34,132 nt of DNA from an uncultured Muribaculaceae bacterium. Lineage in GTDB: Bacteria > Bacteroidota > Bacteroidia > Bacteroidales > Muribaculaceae. The notes beneath the pieces are model-generated. The model saw only the letters and a list, made by a program, of their open reading frames with translations, searched no databases and was not told where the DNA came from. Every line of letters starts with the position of its first letter. Within the stretch, counting starts at the first letter, position 1. A program made the position numbers and the translations under genes. Positions 24,389 to 32,878 of this stretch are shown one piece after another. Location of the stretch: contig CABUTS010000025.1 in NCBI GenBank assembly GCA_902494515.1, positions 1 through 34,132 on the forward strand, read 5' to 3'.

Positions 24389-24706
24389 TTATTTGCTGAC
24401 AAAAACCGGGTCAAGAATGGAGAGATTGAGAGCACTTTCTATCTTTGATATTGTCTCTATCGAGAGGTTTTCAGAGCCTTTCAATACTCGTGAAATGTAC
24501 TGTTGAGAGCAACCCATACGTTCCGCTACTGACTTCTGTGTCAGTCCGAGTTCTTCCATCTTATCGAGCATCATCATTGCTATGTGCTGGGAATAGCGGA
24601 GCCATTCCTTGTTGGCGATGCGCCACTCAGCATTCTCCCTGCATCCGGAAGGGGTCGCACTCTGATGCCGTTTGAGATTATTTATAATTTCTTCTTTCGT
24701 TTTCAT
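24389..24706 (-). CDS. XRE-type helix-turn-helix transcriptional regulator
   Basis: A 105-residue DNA-binding protein starting at MKTKEEI; a further six codons upstream (24724) are open but look like leader. The N-terminal half is helical (KEEIINNLKRHQ, RYSQHIAMMMLDKMEE). The C-terminal half is a classic XRE HTH: LTQKSVAERMGCSQQYISRV, then SIETISKIESALNL. It probably acts as a dimer. An inverted repeat with 11-base arms lies 23-47 bases upstream of its ATG, and related half-sites lie before the WG-repeat gene, so self-control and control of that gene are plausible (inference). It precedes the GNAT gene. Confidence 0.88.
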   Translation of the reverse strand: MKTKEEIINNLKRHQSATPSGCRENAEWRIANKEWLRYSQHIAMMMLDKMEELGLTQKSVAERMGCSQQYISRVLKGSENLSIETISKIESALNLSILDPVFVSK

Positions 24707-24728
24707 AGTCCTTTTCTGCAACAATAGC

Positions 24729-24753
24729 TCGGTAAGTTTTTAAACTTACCGAA
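24729..24753. promoter_or_regulatory. Candidate operator: inverted repeat upstream of the HTH gene
   Basis: TCGGTAAGTTT (24729-24739) and AAACTTACCGA (24742-24752) are exact inverse complements around a two-base centre. It lies between the HTH gene and the WG-repeat gene. The core AACTTACCGAA recurs at 26199-26209 before the WG-repeat gene. The symmetry suits an XRE dimer. A terminator function for the WG gene is a weaker alternative. Confidence 0.55.
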
Positions 24754-24815
24754 ATATGGATGCTATGTGGTCATTAGAATGGATAGCCGCTGGAGAGATT
24801 GTGGTCTGAGATAGG

Positions 24816-26129
24816 TTATTTGACGTTTTGGGTGGAGAGGATTGCCTCGCGACGGGTAGTCCATAACTTACCCTGCATATCTACAAATCCTATATGAGCG
24901 TCATGACTTGAAGTTACATGTGCAAAGCCGTTTTTAAACGGTCGGATTCGTGGATATTGCATTGGAACGATGGTTTTACCTGAGCTTGTAACCACACCGT
25001 AGCCATTATTTCCATCATGTTCGCTGTAAGCATAAATTAGACCGTCTGAACCAATTTTAGGCAGACCGCTAAATGCCTCATGAAATATTTCATGGCCGGT
25101 TGAGTCGTAGAGGCTAAAATCATCATATTGATTTTTCTCTACTACAAAATAGTCGCCAGGCAAACGTTTGATATAGTGATTCTTTATAGGTATAATTTCA
25201 TTGCCCTGCTTGTCAATCACGCCGTAGGGATTAGATCCCATGGGATTAAAGATTGCAACGATGGCGAGGCCATTCTCAAATCCTTCTGGGTCAAGGTATT
25301 TGGGCTCAATGACCATGTTGCCCTCCTTGTCGATAAACCCGAAGTTATCACCGTCACAGACAGCAGCTAACCCATCGCTGAAAGGCTTAATCTCAGAGTA
25401 AGTTGGACCGACAATGGTTCTGCCTGTCTTGTCAATGATACCCCACTGGTTAAATTTGGAGGGGTTGAAACGTACTGCGGCGCGCCCTTCGTGGAAGTCT
25501 TCAGCACGGCTGTAGCGGCAGGGAATCACCTCGCGACCTTCGGTGTCGATGAAGCCATAGCCACCTTGCGACTTCACAAGCAACATGCTGTCTGAATACT
25601 CGAAGATACCATCATACTTATTGTGGAAAAGCTCATTGCCCAATGTGTCGAGAAATACATAATAGCCATCGCTGAAGTAATGATCGGTCTCGACCCAGGC
25701 GCGAATGATACCTGAATGTGGAACATCAAGGCGTTGGTATTTGCCAATAGGTACCACGGCTTCATATTGTCGGTTGACAATGCCGACTTTAGTGAAGTCC
25801 ATCGTTACCTTAGCAAAGCCGTTGACGAAATCACCTATACTTGTCAGATTTTCAAGCACTTCTTTACCATTCTTGTCAATAACGGAGTAAGCGTTTGCTT
25901 CGCTTGAGAAAACAATGGCATGAGAGCCGTCGAACTCATAAGCTTCCACATACTTATAAGGGAGTATTACATTTCCCACAGAATCAATATATCCATAATT
26001 GTGTGAAGAAGGGTCATAGTCAAGAAGCAGTGTGCCGGTAGGCGGCGTTTGGCTGCACCCGCAAACGAGCATCACCACCATCGCGGCACTCAATGCAGCC
26101 GGAATCAGAGAAAAATTCCGCAGTTTCAT
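24816..26129 (-). CDS. WG-repeat lipoprotein
   Basis: A 437-residue envelope lipoprotein: the signal peptide ends at CGC (Cys25). The mature protein consists of WG/KWG-type repeats of about 45-60 residues, each of the form YGYIDSVGNVILPYKY / GFIDTEGREVIPCRYSRA / WGIIDKTGRTIVGPTY / FGFIDKEGNMVIEPKY / YGVIDKQGNEIIPIKN. At least eight are visible. Such repeats form beta-rich scaffolds whose ligands are unknown. A near-consensus promoter and paired TTCGGTAA half-sites lie upstream (26167-26249), suggesting control by the nearby HTH regulator. Its base composition is A/T-richer than the aspD/aspT genes beside it. Confidence 0.88.
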   Translation of the reverse strand: MKLRNFSLIPAALSAAMVVMLVCGCSQTPPTGTLLLDYDPSSHNYGYIDSVGNVILPYKYVEAYEFDGSHAIVFSSEANAYSVIDKNGKEVLENLTSIGDFVNGFAKVTMDFTKVGIVNRQYEAVVPIGKYQRLDVPHSGIIRAWVETDHYFSDGYYVFLDTLGNELFHNKYDGIFEYSDSMLLVKSQGGYGFIDTEGREVIPCRYSRAEDFHEGRAAVRFNPSKFNQWGIIDKTGRTIVGPTYSEIKPFSDGLAAVCDGDNFGFIDKEGNMVIEPKYLDPEGFENGLAIVAIFNPMGSNPYGVIDKQGNEIIPIKNHYIKRLPGDYFVVEKNQYDDFSLYDSTGHEIFHEAFSGLPKIGSDGLIYAYSEHDGNNGYGVVTSSGKTIVPMQYPRIRPFKNGFAHVTSSHDAHIGFVDMQGKLWTTRREAILSTQNVK

Positions 26130-26166
26130 TTGATTTACATTCTTATATCAGTAATTTTTAGTGGTT

Positions 26167-26210
26167 ATTCGGTAACCGTTCCTGCCGAAAAATTTAAAAA
26201 CTTACCGAAT
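26167..26210. promoter_or_regulatory. Candidate operator half-sites upstream of the WG-repeat gene
   Basis: ATTCGGTAA (26167-26175) and TTACCGAAT (26202-26210) are exact inverse complements separated by 26 bases. The second half-site extends to AACTTACCGAA, identical to part of the inverted repeat before the HTH gene. It falls at the predicted transcription start, a place that suits repression. Confidence 0.5.
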
Positions 26211-26218
26211 TACTGCAG

Positions 26219-26249
26219 CAAAGGTAATCATCTTTTTCAATTATACAAC
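26219..26249 (-). promoter_or_regulatory. Promoter of the WG-repeat gene
   Basis: On the minus strand GTTG (26249-26246), a 19-base spacer and TACCTTTG (26226-26219) match the Bacteroidota consensus with one mismatch in the upstream box. Transcription would start near 26212, about 83 bases before the ATG. Confidence 0.6.
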
Positions 26250-26341
26250 TTAACGGTTGTGTTTGCTCAAAATTTGTTCAAAAAACATCCTTAGGCGCGG
26301 TCGCGGAGCTCATTTCTGCTTTTCAATACTGTCAGGAAAAT

Positions 26342-26381
26342 AAAAATGTCAGGCTTTCGTGTGTGAAAACCTGACATTTTT
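26342..26381 (-). terminator. Rho-independent terminator after aspD, symmetric in both directions
   Basis: AAAAATGTCAGG (26342-26353) pairs exactly with CCTGACATTTTT (26370-26381), with four further inner pairs around a GTGTGT loop. T-rich tracts lie on both sides, so it can act on either strand; the aspT-aspD unit ends 100 bases before it. In the 352-base gap 26130-26481, the stretches 26250-26341 and 26382-26481 show nothing recognisable. Confidence 0.88.
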
Positions 26382-26481
26382 GTTTGGTTACCAGTGTGTT
26401 AGCTGGTGGATTTGAGGGCGCCCCGATTCGCTTGGCGAAGGTGTAGGCCATCGGATTACATGGATGGTTAGGTCCAATGGG

Positions 26482-28116
26482 TTACTTGGCGGAGGTGGCG
26501 GATTTCCACTCGGCGGCGTACTGCTCGAGGATCTCGCGGATGTATTTGCCGATCTTCACGTAGTCGCTTTCGTTGAGGTTGGCCAGCGATACGCGGATGC
26601 TCCAGCGAGGTCCGTCGAAGCCATCGCCGTTGAGGACCACGGCACCGGTTTCACTTGCCAGACGGAATACTGCCGACAACGGGTTGTAGTTCTTGTTGAT
26701 GTAGTCGGCGAACTCCTTGCCGTAGAGCTTGCGGGCCCAGACCATGAGGTCGATTTCCGAGTAGTAGTCGGCGCGCAGGGGATCGTCGGGTATCTTGAAG
26801 CCGAAGTTGCTCCACATGGCGTCGTAACGGTCGTGGATCAGTTTCAGCATCCGTTCGTGGTAGGCGCCCTGCTTGTCCATGAGGGAGCCCAGGGCCATGA
26901 ACGACATCTGGATCTGCTGCGGAGTGGAGAGTCCGGCGGTGTGGTTGAGGGCGATCAGACGGCTCTCGGCAACCATGCGGTCAATGAACTTCAGGCCGGG
27001 AACGTCGAGGGTCAGCGACTGGTAGCGGAGGTTCAGGGTGGCTTTCTTGTCGTCGGGAAGTTCCGAAATGAGTTTGTCGAACACGTTGTTCTGGCTTAAG
27101 GCGGTCACGGCGATGCGCCAGCCGGTGGCGCCGAAGTATTTCGAGAAGGAGTAGCACGACATGGCGTTGAACGGCAGATCGGCGATGAGCGAACGGTAGC
27201 CGCGCACGAAGGTGCCGTAGACGTCGTCGGTGAGGATCATAAGGTCGGGATTCTCCTTGACAACCTCCTGTAGGGCCTCGACGGTAGCGCGGTCGATGGC
27301 GTAGCTCGGCGGGTTCGAGGGGTTGGTGACGAACAACATCTTGTATTTGTGGTCCTTGAGCTTGGCGATGTCGGCCGGGTCGTACTGCCAGGTGTGCAGC
27401 CCGTCGGGGGTCATCACGTCGGCTTTGACGTTGAACACATCATACTGGAACTCGCTGAGTTCGGGGATTTCGATGTAGGGGGTGAAGACGGGAACCATCA
27501 GGGCCACCGAGTCGCCGGCGCTGAGCAGGAAGTTGTGCTTGAGCACATCGAAGCAGTAGCACATGCCGGCGGTGGAGCCTTCGACGGCGAAGAGGTCGAA
27601 GGTAGTGTCCTTCGGGGGATTCCCGGCGCAGAGAGCCCAGTCGAGATACTTCTGCACGATCCGCTCGGTGTAGTTGAGGATGCGGGGCGGGGTAGGGTAG
27701 TTGTGGCCCATGATGCCGCCGGCCCATTCTTCGATTAGGGAGTCGGCATCGGCCGAAAGTTCGGTCAGGGCATATTCGTAGGCCCCCTTGAGGAAGTCGA
27801 CGCCCGGTTCGCCGGCATGCTTGCGCATCCAGTCCTCGAAGCGGACGGAGATTCCGGCTTTCTGCGGAACGCCGGAGATTCCCTCGGGAAGACAGAAGTC
27901 GCGTTCGGATTCTTCGACGGCGAACATGCCGATGGCGAAGAATGCTTTACGGGATTCGATGGCCAGCCAGTTGGGGTTGCCGCGGCCGGCGTTCAGCAGG
28001 GTGTAGGCTGCGTTTTTGACCTTTTCGTCGGCGGCAGCTATGATGCGTCCTTTAAGCTCGAAGGGTGAAAGTTTCGACAGTTCGGCATCGAGGGTAGCGC
28101 TGTTTTTAGTGTCCAT
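26482..28116 (-). CDS. aspD: Aspartate 4-decarboxylase (bifunctional with aspartate transaminase)
   Basis: This PLP enzyme removes the beta carboxyl group of L-aspartate to give L-alanine and CO2 in the cytoplasm. The 544-residue length is normal for AspD, longer than ordinary aminotransferases because of an N-terminal extension. Fold-type-I signatures are TNPSNPP (about 264-270), TDDVYGTF (about 296-303, Asp and Tyr contacts to PLP) and the Schiff-base lysine Lys326 in SFSKYFGATGWRI. It lies 33 bases downstream of the antiporter gene aspT, and the two form the proton-motive aspartate:alanine cycle. A strong terminator follows. Confidence 0.94.
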   Translation of the reverse strand: MDTKNSATLDAELSKLSPFELKGRIIAAADEKVKNAAYTLLNAGRGNPNWLAIESRKAFFAIGMFAVEESERDFCLPEGISGVPQKAGISVRFEDWMRKHAGEPGVDFLKGAYEYALTELSADADSLIEEWAGGIMGHNYPTPPRILNYTERIVQKYLDWALCAGNPPKDTTFDLFAVEGSTAGMCYCFDVLKHNFLLSAGDSVALMVPVFTPYIEIPELSEFQYDVFNVKADVMTPDGLHTWQYDPADIAKLKDHKYKMLFVTNPSNPPSYAIDRATVEALQEVVKENPDLMILTDDVYGTFVRGYRSLIADLPFNAMSCYSFSKYFGATGWRIAVTALSQNNVFDKLISELPDDKKATLNLRYQSLTLDVPGLKFIDRMVAESRLIALNHTAGLSTPQQIQMSFMALGSLMDKQGAYHERMLKLIHDRYDAMWSNFGFKIPDDPLRADYYSEIDLMVWARKLYGKEFADYINKNYNPLSAVFRLASETGAVVLNGDGFDGPRWSIRVSLANLNESDYVKIGKYIREILEQYAAEWKSATSAK

Positions 28117-28149
28117 ATCAGTTTGAATTTGGTTATAATCGGTTAATGT

Positions 28150-29865
28150 TTATGCGAAAAGTATCACCATTATCACGCCCGAAAGAATCAGCAGCGTGTT
28201 GCCCACGGCGTAGGTGATTGCGTAACCCATGCCGGGTACGGAGCTGCGGAGCGATTCCTCCACGGCGCCGAGGGCGGCGGTGGTAGTGCGGGAGCCGGCC
28301 ACGCAACCCAGGGCTGTGCCCGGGCGGAACTTGAAGGCGTAGCGTGCCAGCAGGATGGCGATGATCAGAGGGATAGTGGTTGCCAGGGCGCCCCAGACGA
28401 AGAGCATCCAGCCGGCCTGCTCGAATCCGCTGATGAAGTGCGGTCCGCATTGCAGTCCCACGCAGGCGATGAACACATTCAGACCCAGATCTTTGAAAAT
28501 CCATACGGCCGCTGAGGGCACCTGACCGTAGTTGGGACGTCGGCTGTGCCACCAGCCGAAGATCAGACCCATGATGAGGGCGCCCCCCGAAGTGGTGAGC
28601 GAAACCGGCACATTGCCGGCCTTGAAGCTGAGCACACCGATGATGCCGCCGATGATGATGCCGAGGGTTACAAAGATGATGTCGGTGGCGGTTGTCTGCC
28701 GTTCGGCGCGTCCGATTGCCTTGGCTGCGCTGACCACATCGTAGGGGAGACCGACGAGAGTAATCATATCGCCGCCGTCAATCACGTTGTTCTCGCGGAC
28801 AGGCACCTTGATGGATTGCTGACGCTTGATTTCGCGGACGCTGACGCCGTGCATGAAGGGCTGCGAGAGCAACTCCTTGACGGTCTTGCCGTCGACAGCC
28901 TTGCTGCTGACGCGAACGGGCATCACACGGATTGCGAAGTCGAGCAGCTCGGGGTCGGTGACCTCGGGACCTATCCATGATTCCTCGCCGATGATGAACT
29001 CGCGGCGGCCGCTGAGCACTACCTCGTCGCCGTTGTAGATCATCTGCGTGGGAGTCGGAGTGTCAATCATCGTGCCGTTGTGGCGGATACGGTCCACGAA
29101 CAGGCGGCGTCCCTGCGAGGCCACGCACTCCTCGAGTTCGCTGACCTTGCGACCCGTGCCGAACCAGTCGTTGGTTGCCTTGTAGGTACGGAAAGCGACT
29201 TCGCGGAGCGACGATGCGTAGCCGGGCTGGTCGGTGAGGGTTTCGCCCATCTGGGCTTCCTCAAGCTGGCAGTCCTTGCGGCACTTGTCCATGCCGCCCA
29301 TCAGAGCCGGGCCGAGGAAGGCGATGATCCAGGCTGAGCCGGCGGTACCGAAGAGGTATGTCACGGCGTACATCACCGGGATGATGTTGTCCATCGAAGT
29401 CTTCTGGGCGGCGTCAATCGAAAGGCCGTTGATGGTCTCCTGACCTACGCCGATCACGGCCGAGATAGTCTGCGCGCCGGAGAAGAGCCCCACGGCCTCA
29501 CCGGCATTGTATCCGGCGAACTTGGCGCAAATCCAGGTCACTACCAGGCAGATCACACAGACCACGCAGGCAAAAAACACCTGCGGCAGCCCCGTTTTCT
29601 TGAAGCTGCGGAAGAACTGCGGCCCCACGCTGTAGCCGATTGCGAAGAGGAACAGCTGGAAAAATACGTTTTTGAGGGGAGGAAGGATTTTGATGTCGGG
29701 CATCAGGATTCCCAGCACAACACCCACCAAGAGCACACTGGTTACGGTGCCGAGGGTGAGCATCTTATACTTGAGCTTGCCGACAAGATATCCCACACAC
29801 AATGTGAGGAATATAGCCATCGCCGGATTATCGACGAAAAACGGGACAATGTGTTCGTGCCACAT
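28150..29865 (-). CDS. aspT: Aspartate:alanine antiporter
   Basis: An inner-membrane exchanger of 571 residues. Two hydrophobic AspT/YidE/YbjL repeats flank a soluble middle. The first repeat is about residues 10-190 (from IFLTLCVGYLVGKLKYKML). The middle (about 210-380) contains two RCK-C/TrkA-C-like modules (GRRLFVDRIRHNGTMIDTPT and VSVREIKRQQSIKVPVREN). The second repeat runs from about 390 to the end. It exchanges external aspartate for internal alanine; coupled with AspD, which consumes a proton, this generates proton motive force and some acid resistance. Gene order aspT-aspD on one strand supports the assignment over a general YidE-type transporter. Confidence 0.92.
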   Translation of the reverse strand: MWHEHIVPFFVDNPAMAIFLTLCVGYLVGKLKYKMLTLGTVTSVLLVGVVLGILMPDIKILPPLKNVFFQLFLFAIGYSVGPQFFRSFKKTGLPQVFFACVVCVICLVVTWICAKFAGYNAGEAVGLFSGAQTISAVIGVGQETINGLSIDAAQKTSMDNIIPVMYAVTYLFGTAGSAWIIAFLGPALMGGMDKCRKDCQLEEAQMGETLTDQPGYASSLREVAFRTYKATNDWFGTGRKVSELEECVASQGRRLFVDRIRHNGTMIDTPTPTQMIYNGDEVVLSGRREFIIGEESWIGPEVTDPELLDFAIRVMPVRVSSKAVDGKTVKELLSQPFMHGVSVREIKRQQSIKVPVRENNVIDGGDMITLVGLPYDVVSAAKAIGRAERQTTATDIIFVTLGIIIGGIIGVLSFKAGNVPVSLTTSGGALIMGLIFGWWHSRRPNYGQVPSAAVWIFKDLGLNVFIACVGLQCGPHFISGFEQAGWMLFVWGALATTIPLIIAILLARYAFKFRPGTALGCVAGSRTTTAALGAVEESLRSSVPGMGYAITYAVGNTLLILSGVIMVILFA

Positions 29866-29931
29866 AATGTAAAAGATTAATAGGATTTGTTAGCGAAAGA
29901 CAATTCCTGCGGATTTATCGGCAGGCTGCTT

Positions 29932-29962
29932 GAATTTTAGTAATAGAACAAGCGAAAACAAA
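29932..29962 (-). promoter_or_regulatory. Weak promoter candidate for aspT-aspD
   Basis: On the minus strand TTTG (29962-29959), a 19-base spacer and TAAAATTC (29939-29932). The upstream box is perfect, while the downstream box matches four of the six fixed bases of TAnnTTTG. It lies 67 bases before the aspT start. Confidence 0.3.
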
Positions 29963-29987
29963 CTTTGGTTGAAATCCTCCCGGATTT

Positions 29988-30023
29988 TTTGAAGAGCGAT
30001 GAAACTTTGAAGAGCGATGAAAC
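29988..30023. repeat. Two tandem copies of an 18-bp unit
   Basis: TTTGAAGAGCGATGAAAC occurs at 29988-30005 and 30006-30023 without a mismatch, in the spacer upstream of aspT. It could be a slippage duplication; a double binding site is possible because it lies just upstream of the candidate aspT promoter. Confidence 0.88.
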
Positions 30024-30033
30024 AATAAAGAAA

Positions 30034-30094
30034 ACTCTCCGAGAAGAGTGTGACGTACAACCGTCCGCGGTGGCAGTGTGACCTCTCGGAGAGT
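30034..30094 (-). terminator. Long-loop hairpin after the fucosidase gene
   Basis: ACTCTCCGAGA (30034-30044) pairs exactly with TCTCGGAGAGT (30084-30094). Read on the minus strand the stem is followed by TTTCTTTATTG, so it can end transcription coming from the fucosidase gene, whose stop is at 30138. The 39-base loop holds a smaller ACCG/CGGT stem and two copies of GTGTGAC. Confidence 0.6.
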
Positions 30095-30137
30095 GATGAA
30101 TTTTATGTGTCTGTTTAGTTTAGGTGGCAGTGAGTCG

Positions 30138-32514
30138 TCAGAAGCAGAGGGTGACGGGGCCGGAGTCGGGGAAGGAAAGATGGTGGGTGGCTCCGTTGAC
30201 TACGAGGCTGGTTTTCAGCTCTTTGGAGCTGGAGGCTGGTGAGGCAGCGGAGGGGGTTGTCGGGGTGATGGTGGCGGCGGTTACGCGGCCGTCGCGCCAG
30301 GTGAAGTCCACGGTGTAGCCGCCGCGGGCGCGGAGACCTTTGACCGAGCCGGAGGCCCAGACTGAGGGAGCTGCCGGGAGCAGGGTGATGGTGGAATCGG
30401 TCGACTGGATGAGCATTTCACCTACACCGGCGGCGCCGCCGAAGTTTCCGTCGATCTGGAACGGGGCGTGGGCGTCGAGAAGGTTGGGGTATGTGCCGCC
30501 GCCGCGACGGGCGTCGTCACCCTTGTATTTGTCGGGGCTGACGTAGCGGAGGAGTTTGCGGTAAGTGGCGTAGGACATATCGGGGTCGTGCAGACGGGCG
30601 TAGAGGTTCACGCGCCAGCCGGTGCTCCAGCCGGTGGATTCCGGACCGCGGAGCACGAGAGTCTGATGGCAGGCCTTGGCCAGCTCCGGGGTGGCGGCGG
30701 GGGTGATGTGATGGCCGGGATATAGCCCGAAAAGGTGCGACTGATGACGGTGATGGTGGTCCTGTTCCTGCCAGTCGGTAATCCATTCCTGAAGGCCGCC
30801 GTTGGCGCCGACCTGATAGGGGTAAAGCTTGGCAAGCGCGGCATTGGCCTCGGCAACGAACTCTGTATCAGCTGAATCGCCGGCAGCCTCAAGCGCTTCA
30901 GCAGCCCTGACAGCATCGGTCAGACACTCGCGGATCATGGCGAGGTCCGAAGTCGGGCAGATTGCGGTGGAGGTCGCTGACCCGTCCGGGAGCATGAAGG
31001 AATTCTCGGGGGAGGTGCCGGGATAGGTAATCAGCTTGCCGTCCTTCTCCACAAGCCAGTCGAGGCAGAATTCAGCCGCCCCCTTCAGCACGGGGTAATA
31101 TTCGCGCAGGAAAGCTATGTCGCGGGTGAAATCGTAGTGTTCCCATATGTGGGTGGCGACCCATGTGCCCCCCATGTTCCAGCATGCCCACTGCGGGTCG
31201 GCTTTCTGCAGACCTACGGGGCAGGTCATGGCCCAGATGTCGGTGTTGTGGCCCAGCATCCAGCCGCGGTTGATGCAACTCGCTGAGATTCAATACCTCA
31301 GCGGGCCAGTAATTCTCCTCGAGATTGATGTTGGAGGTGTAGTTCGAGCTCCACGGCGGGAGCATGGATTCGTTCCAGAGCCCCTGCAGATTGGCCGGGA
31401 CGCCGGGTGTGCGGGAGCAGGAAATCAGCAGGTAGCGGCCGAACTGGAAGTACAGCTCCTCCAGGTCGGGGTTGGTCTGACCGAAGTCGGTGTAGTTGCG
31501 GAGCTGGAGGTCGGTGGGGAGGGCGGCGATTTCCGGGGCGGTGGTGCCCAAATCGAGGGATACACGGCTGAAAAGGTTCCGGTAATCAGCGATATGGCGG
31601 TTCAGCAGGGTGTCGTAATCCTTGGCTGAGGCGCCGGCGATGTTGCGGGCCACGATTGCGGGGTAATCCTTCCCTTCGGTGGCGGGATTCCGGTCGAAGC
31701 CATTGAAGCTCGTCTCGTTGGAAACAAGTATGACCGCTTCCTTTCCGCCCTTGACATTCAGGGAGTTGCCGTTGCCGGTAACCTTGGAGTCGGGGGCGAC
31801 GACCTTCACGAGGGTGCGGAAACGGGTACCCCGGGCAGGGTCGTAGAGATGCTTCTCCTCGTTTCGGAGTCCATCGTAATATCCGGGATAGGAATGATAA
31901 GCGGCATAGCCGTTGACGGTCAGCTCGTTATCCTCGGCCGAAATTTCGGCAGGGAGCTGCGAGGAGTAACTGAGACTGAAATCGAGCCCCTTGTCGCTGG
32001 TGACCTTTACAACAATCACAGAGTCGGGGGATGAGGCGAAGTAGCTGACCTGCTCGCGACCGCCCCCGGCTGTGAAACCGGTGGAGGCGATGGCCTGGTT
32101 CAGGTCGAGGCTGCGACTGTAAGCCGTGGCGTCGGCGTTGCTGATGTTCCGGCGGATGTACAGGCGGCCGAGGGGCTGGTAGTTCTCGCTGTAATGCCCC
32201 TGAAGCTGCTTGTTTGCCTCGTTGGCTTCGCGATATTTCCCCTGATCGAGCAGCGAGCGGACCTCGGCGAGGGCATTGCGGCCATCGGGCAGCTTGTAGT
32301 TGTCCGGTTCACCGGTCCAGAGGGTTATATCGTTGAGCGACAGACTGTCACACTCGACGCCGCCGTAGATTATTGCGCCGAGTTTGCCATTGCCGATCAC
32401 CAGCGCTTCCTCGAAAAAGGATGCCGGCCGATCGTATTTCATCACAAGGTCTCCGGCCTGCACGCCGGCGGCGCCAATCAGGCACAAGGCTGCCAGAGCG
32501 GTCTTTAACTTCAT
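30138..32514 (-). pseudogene. GH95 alpha-L-fucosidase, broken by an out-of-frame internal deletion
   Basis: Exported glycoside hydrolase of family 95, which cleaves terminal alpha-1,2-fucose from mucin or milk glycans by inversion. The first frame has a signal peptide (MKLKTALAALCLIGAAGVQA), the GH95 N-terminal domain (VIGNGKLGAIIYGG, LNDITLWTGEPDN) and the catalytic-domain motif NINLEENYWPAE, then loses frame after SELHQ. The second frame resumes at RGWMLGHNTDIW and carries SPENSF and FQIDGNFGGAAG, where family catalytic residues lie, to the C terminus. About 24-27 residues normally found between SELHQ and RGW are missing. The junction lies at 31263-31270 within CCGCGG. Intact it would be near 815 residues. 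As read, no working enzyme is made. Confidence 0.85.
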
Positions 32515-32546
32515 GGTATATAGAGATTTAAGGAAAAAACGTACGG

Positions 32547-32563
32547 ACGTGCCTTTGGCACGT
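32547..32563 (-). terminator. Small hairpin followed by T run
   Basis: Read on the minus strand, ACGTGCC, AAA loop and GGCACGT form a seven-pair stem, followed after seven bases by six T (A run at 32535-32540). It could end the ddl/small-gene transcript before the fucosidase gene. One arm is part of the first 22-bp repeat. Confidence 0.4.
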
Positions 32564-32623
32564 TAACCTCGCTGAAAGAGCACGTTAACCTCGCTGAAAG
32601 AGCACGTTAACCTCGCTGAAAGA
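32558..32623. repeat. Three perfect tandem copies of a 22-bp unit
   Basis: A unit starting GCACGTTAACCTCGC and ending TGAAAGA is repeated at 32558-32579, 32580-32601 and 32602-32623, and GCACGT begins a fourth copy at 32624. Each unit carries the palindrome GTTAAC. It lies in the 124-base spacer upstream of the fucosidase gene. There are no spacers between units, so this is not a CRISPR. Confidence 0.92.
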
Positions 32624-32638
32624 GCACGTGGGCCGCGC

Positions 32639-32878
32639 CTAATAAAGCAGCAAGGCGATAGTGTCGTCGCTGGGGCAGCCGGGATAGGCAAGCTCGCCCG
32701 TGGAGCGTAGCTTCAGCACAACAGTGTTGTCGATGAACACCGTTCCGGCGGTCTCCCGCTCGAAAGCGGTGACTTTCAGCCGCTCGCCGGTCATGTCGAC
32801 CAAGCGGAGCGGTAGATTCTCGCTCCGGGCGTCCATCACGTTGCGGGCCAGAAACTTGCGGGCTTCGACTTCTTTCAT
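32639..32878 (-). CDS. Small protein of unknown function (79 residues)
   Basis: A cytoplasmic-looking protein without signal peptide or membrane helix. The N terminus is helical and charged (MKEVEARKFLARNVMDARSE). The remainder is beta-prone (LPLRLVDMTGERLKVTAFER, GTVFIDNTVVLKLRSTG). I recognise no family. It starts 52 bases after the ddl stop on the same strand, so it may be expressed with ddl. A seven-codon frame (MKEARIQ) ends in the four-base ATGA overlap at its start and shares its first ten bases with it, the product of a small duplication. Confidence 0.6.
   Translation of the reverse strand: MKEVEARKFLARNVMDARSENLPLRLVDMTGERLKVTAFERETAGTVFIDNTVVLKLRSTGELAYPGCPSDDTIALLLY

Noticed and set aside
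23828..24706. HTH plus GNAT as a toxin-antitoxin pair
   Set aside because: The acetyltransferase resembles the YhbS branch, not the tRNA-acetylating toxins, and those usually pair with ribbon-helix-helix antitoxins.
32558..32623. Possible CRISPR array
   Set aside because: The 22-bp units are directly adjacent with no spacers, only three copies exist, and no cas gene is nearby.
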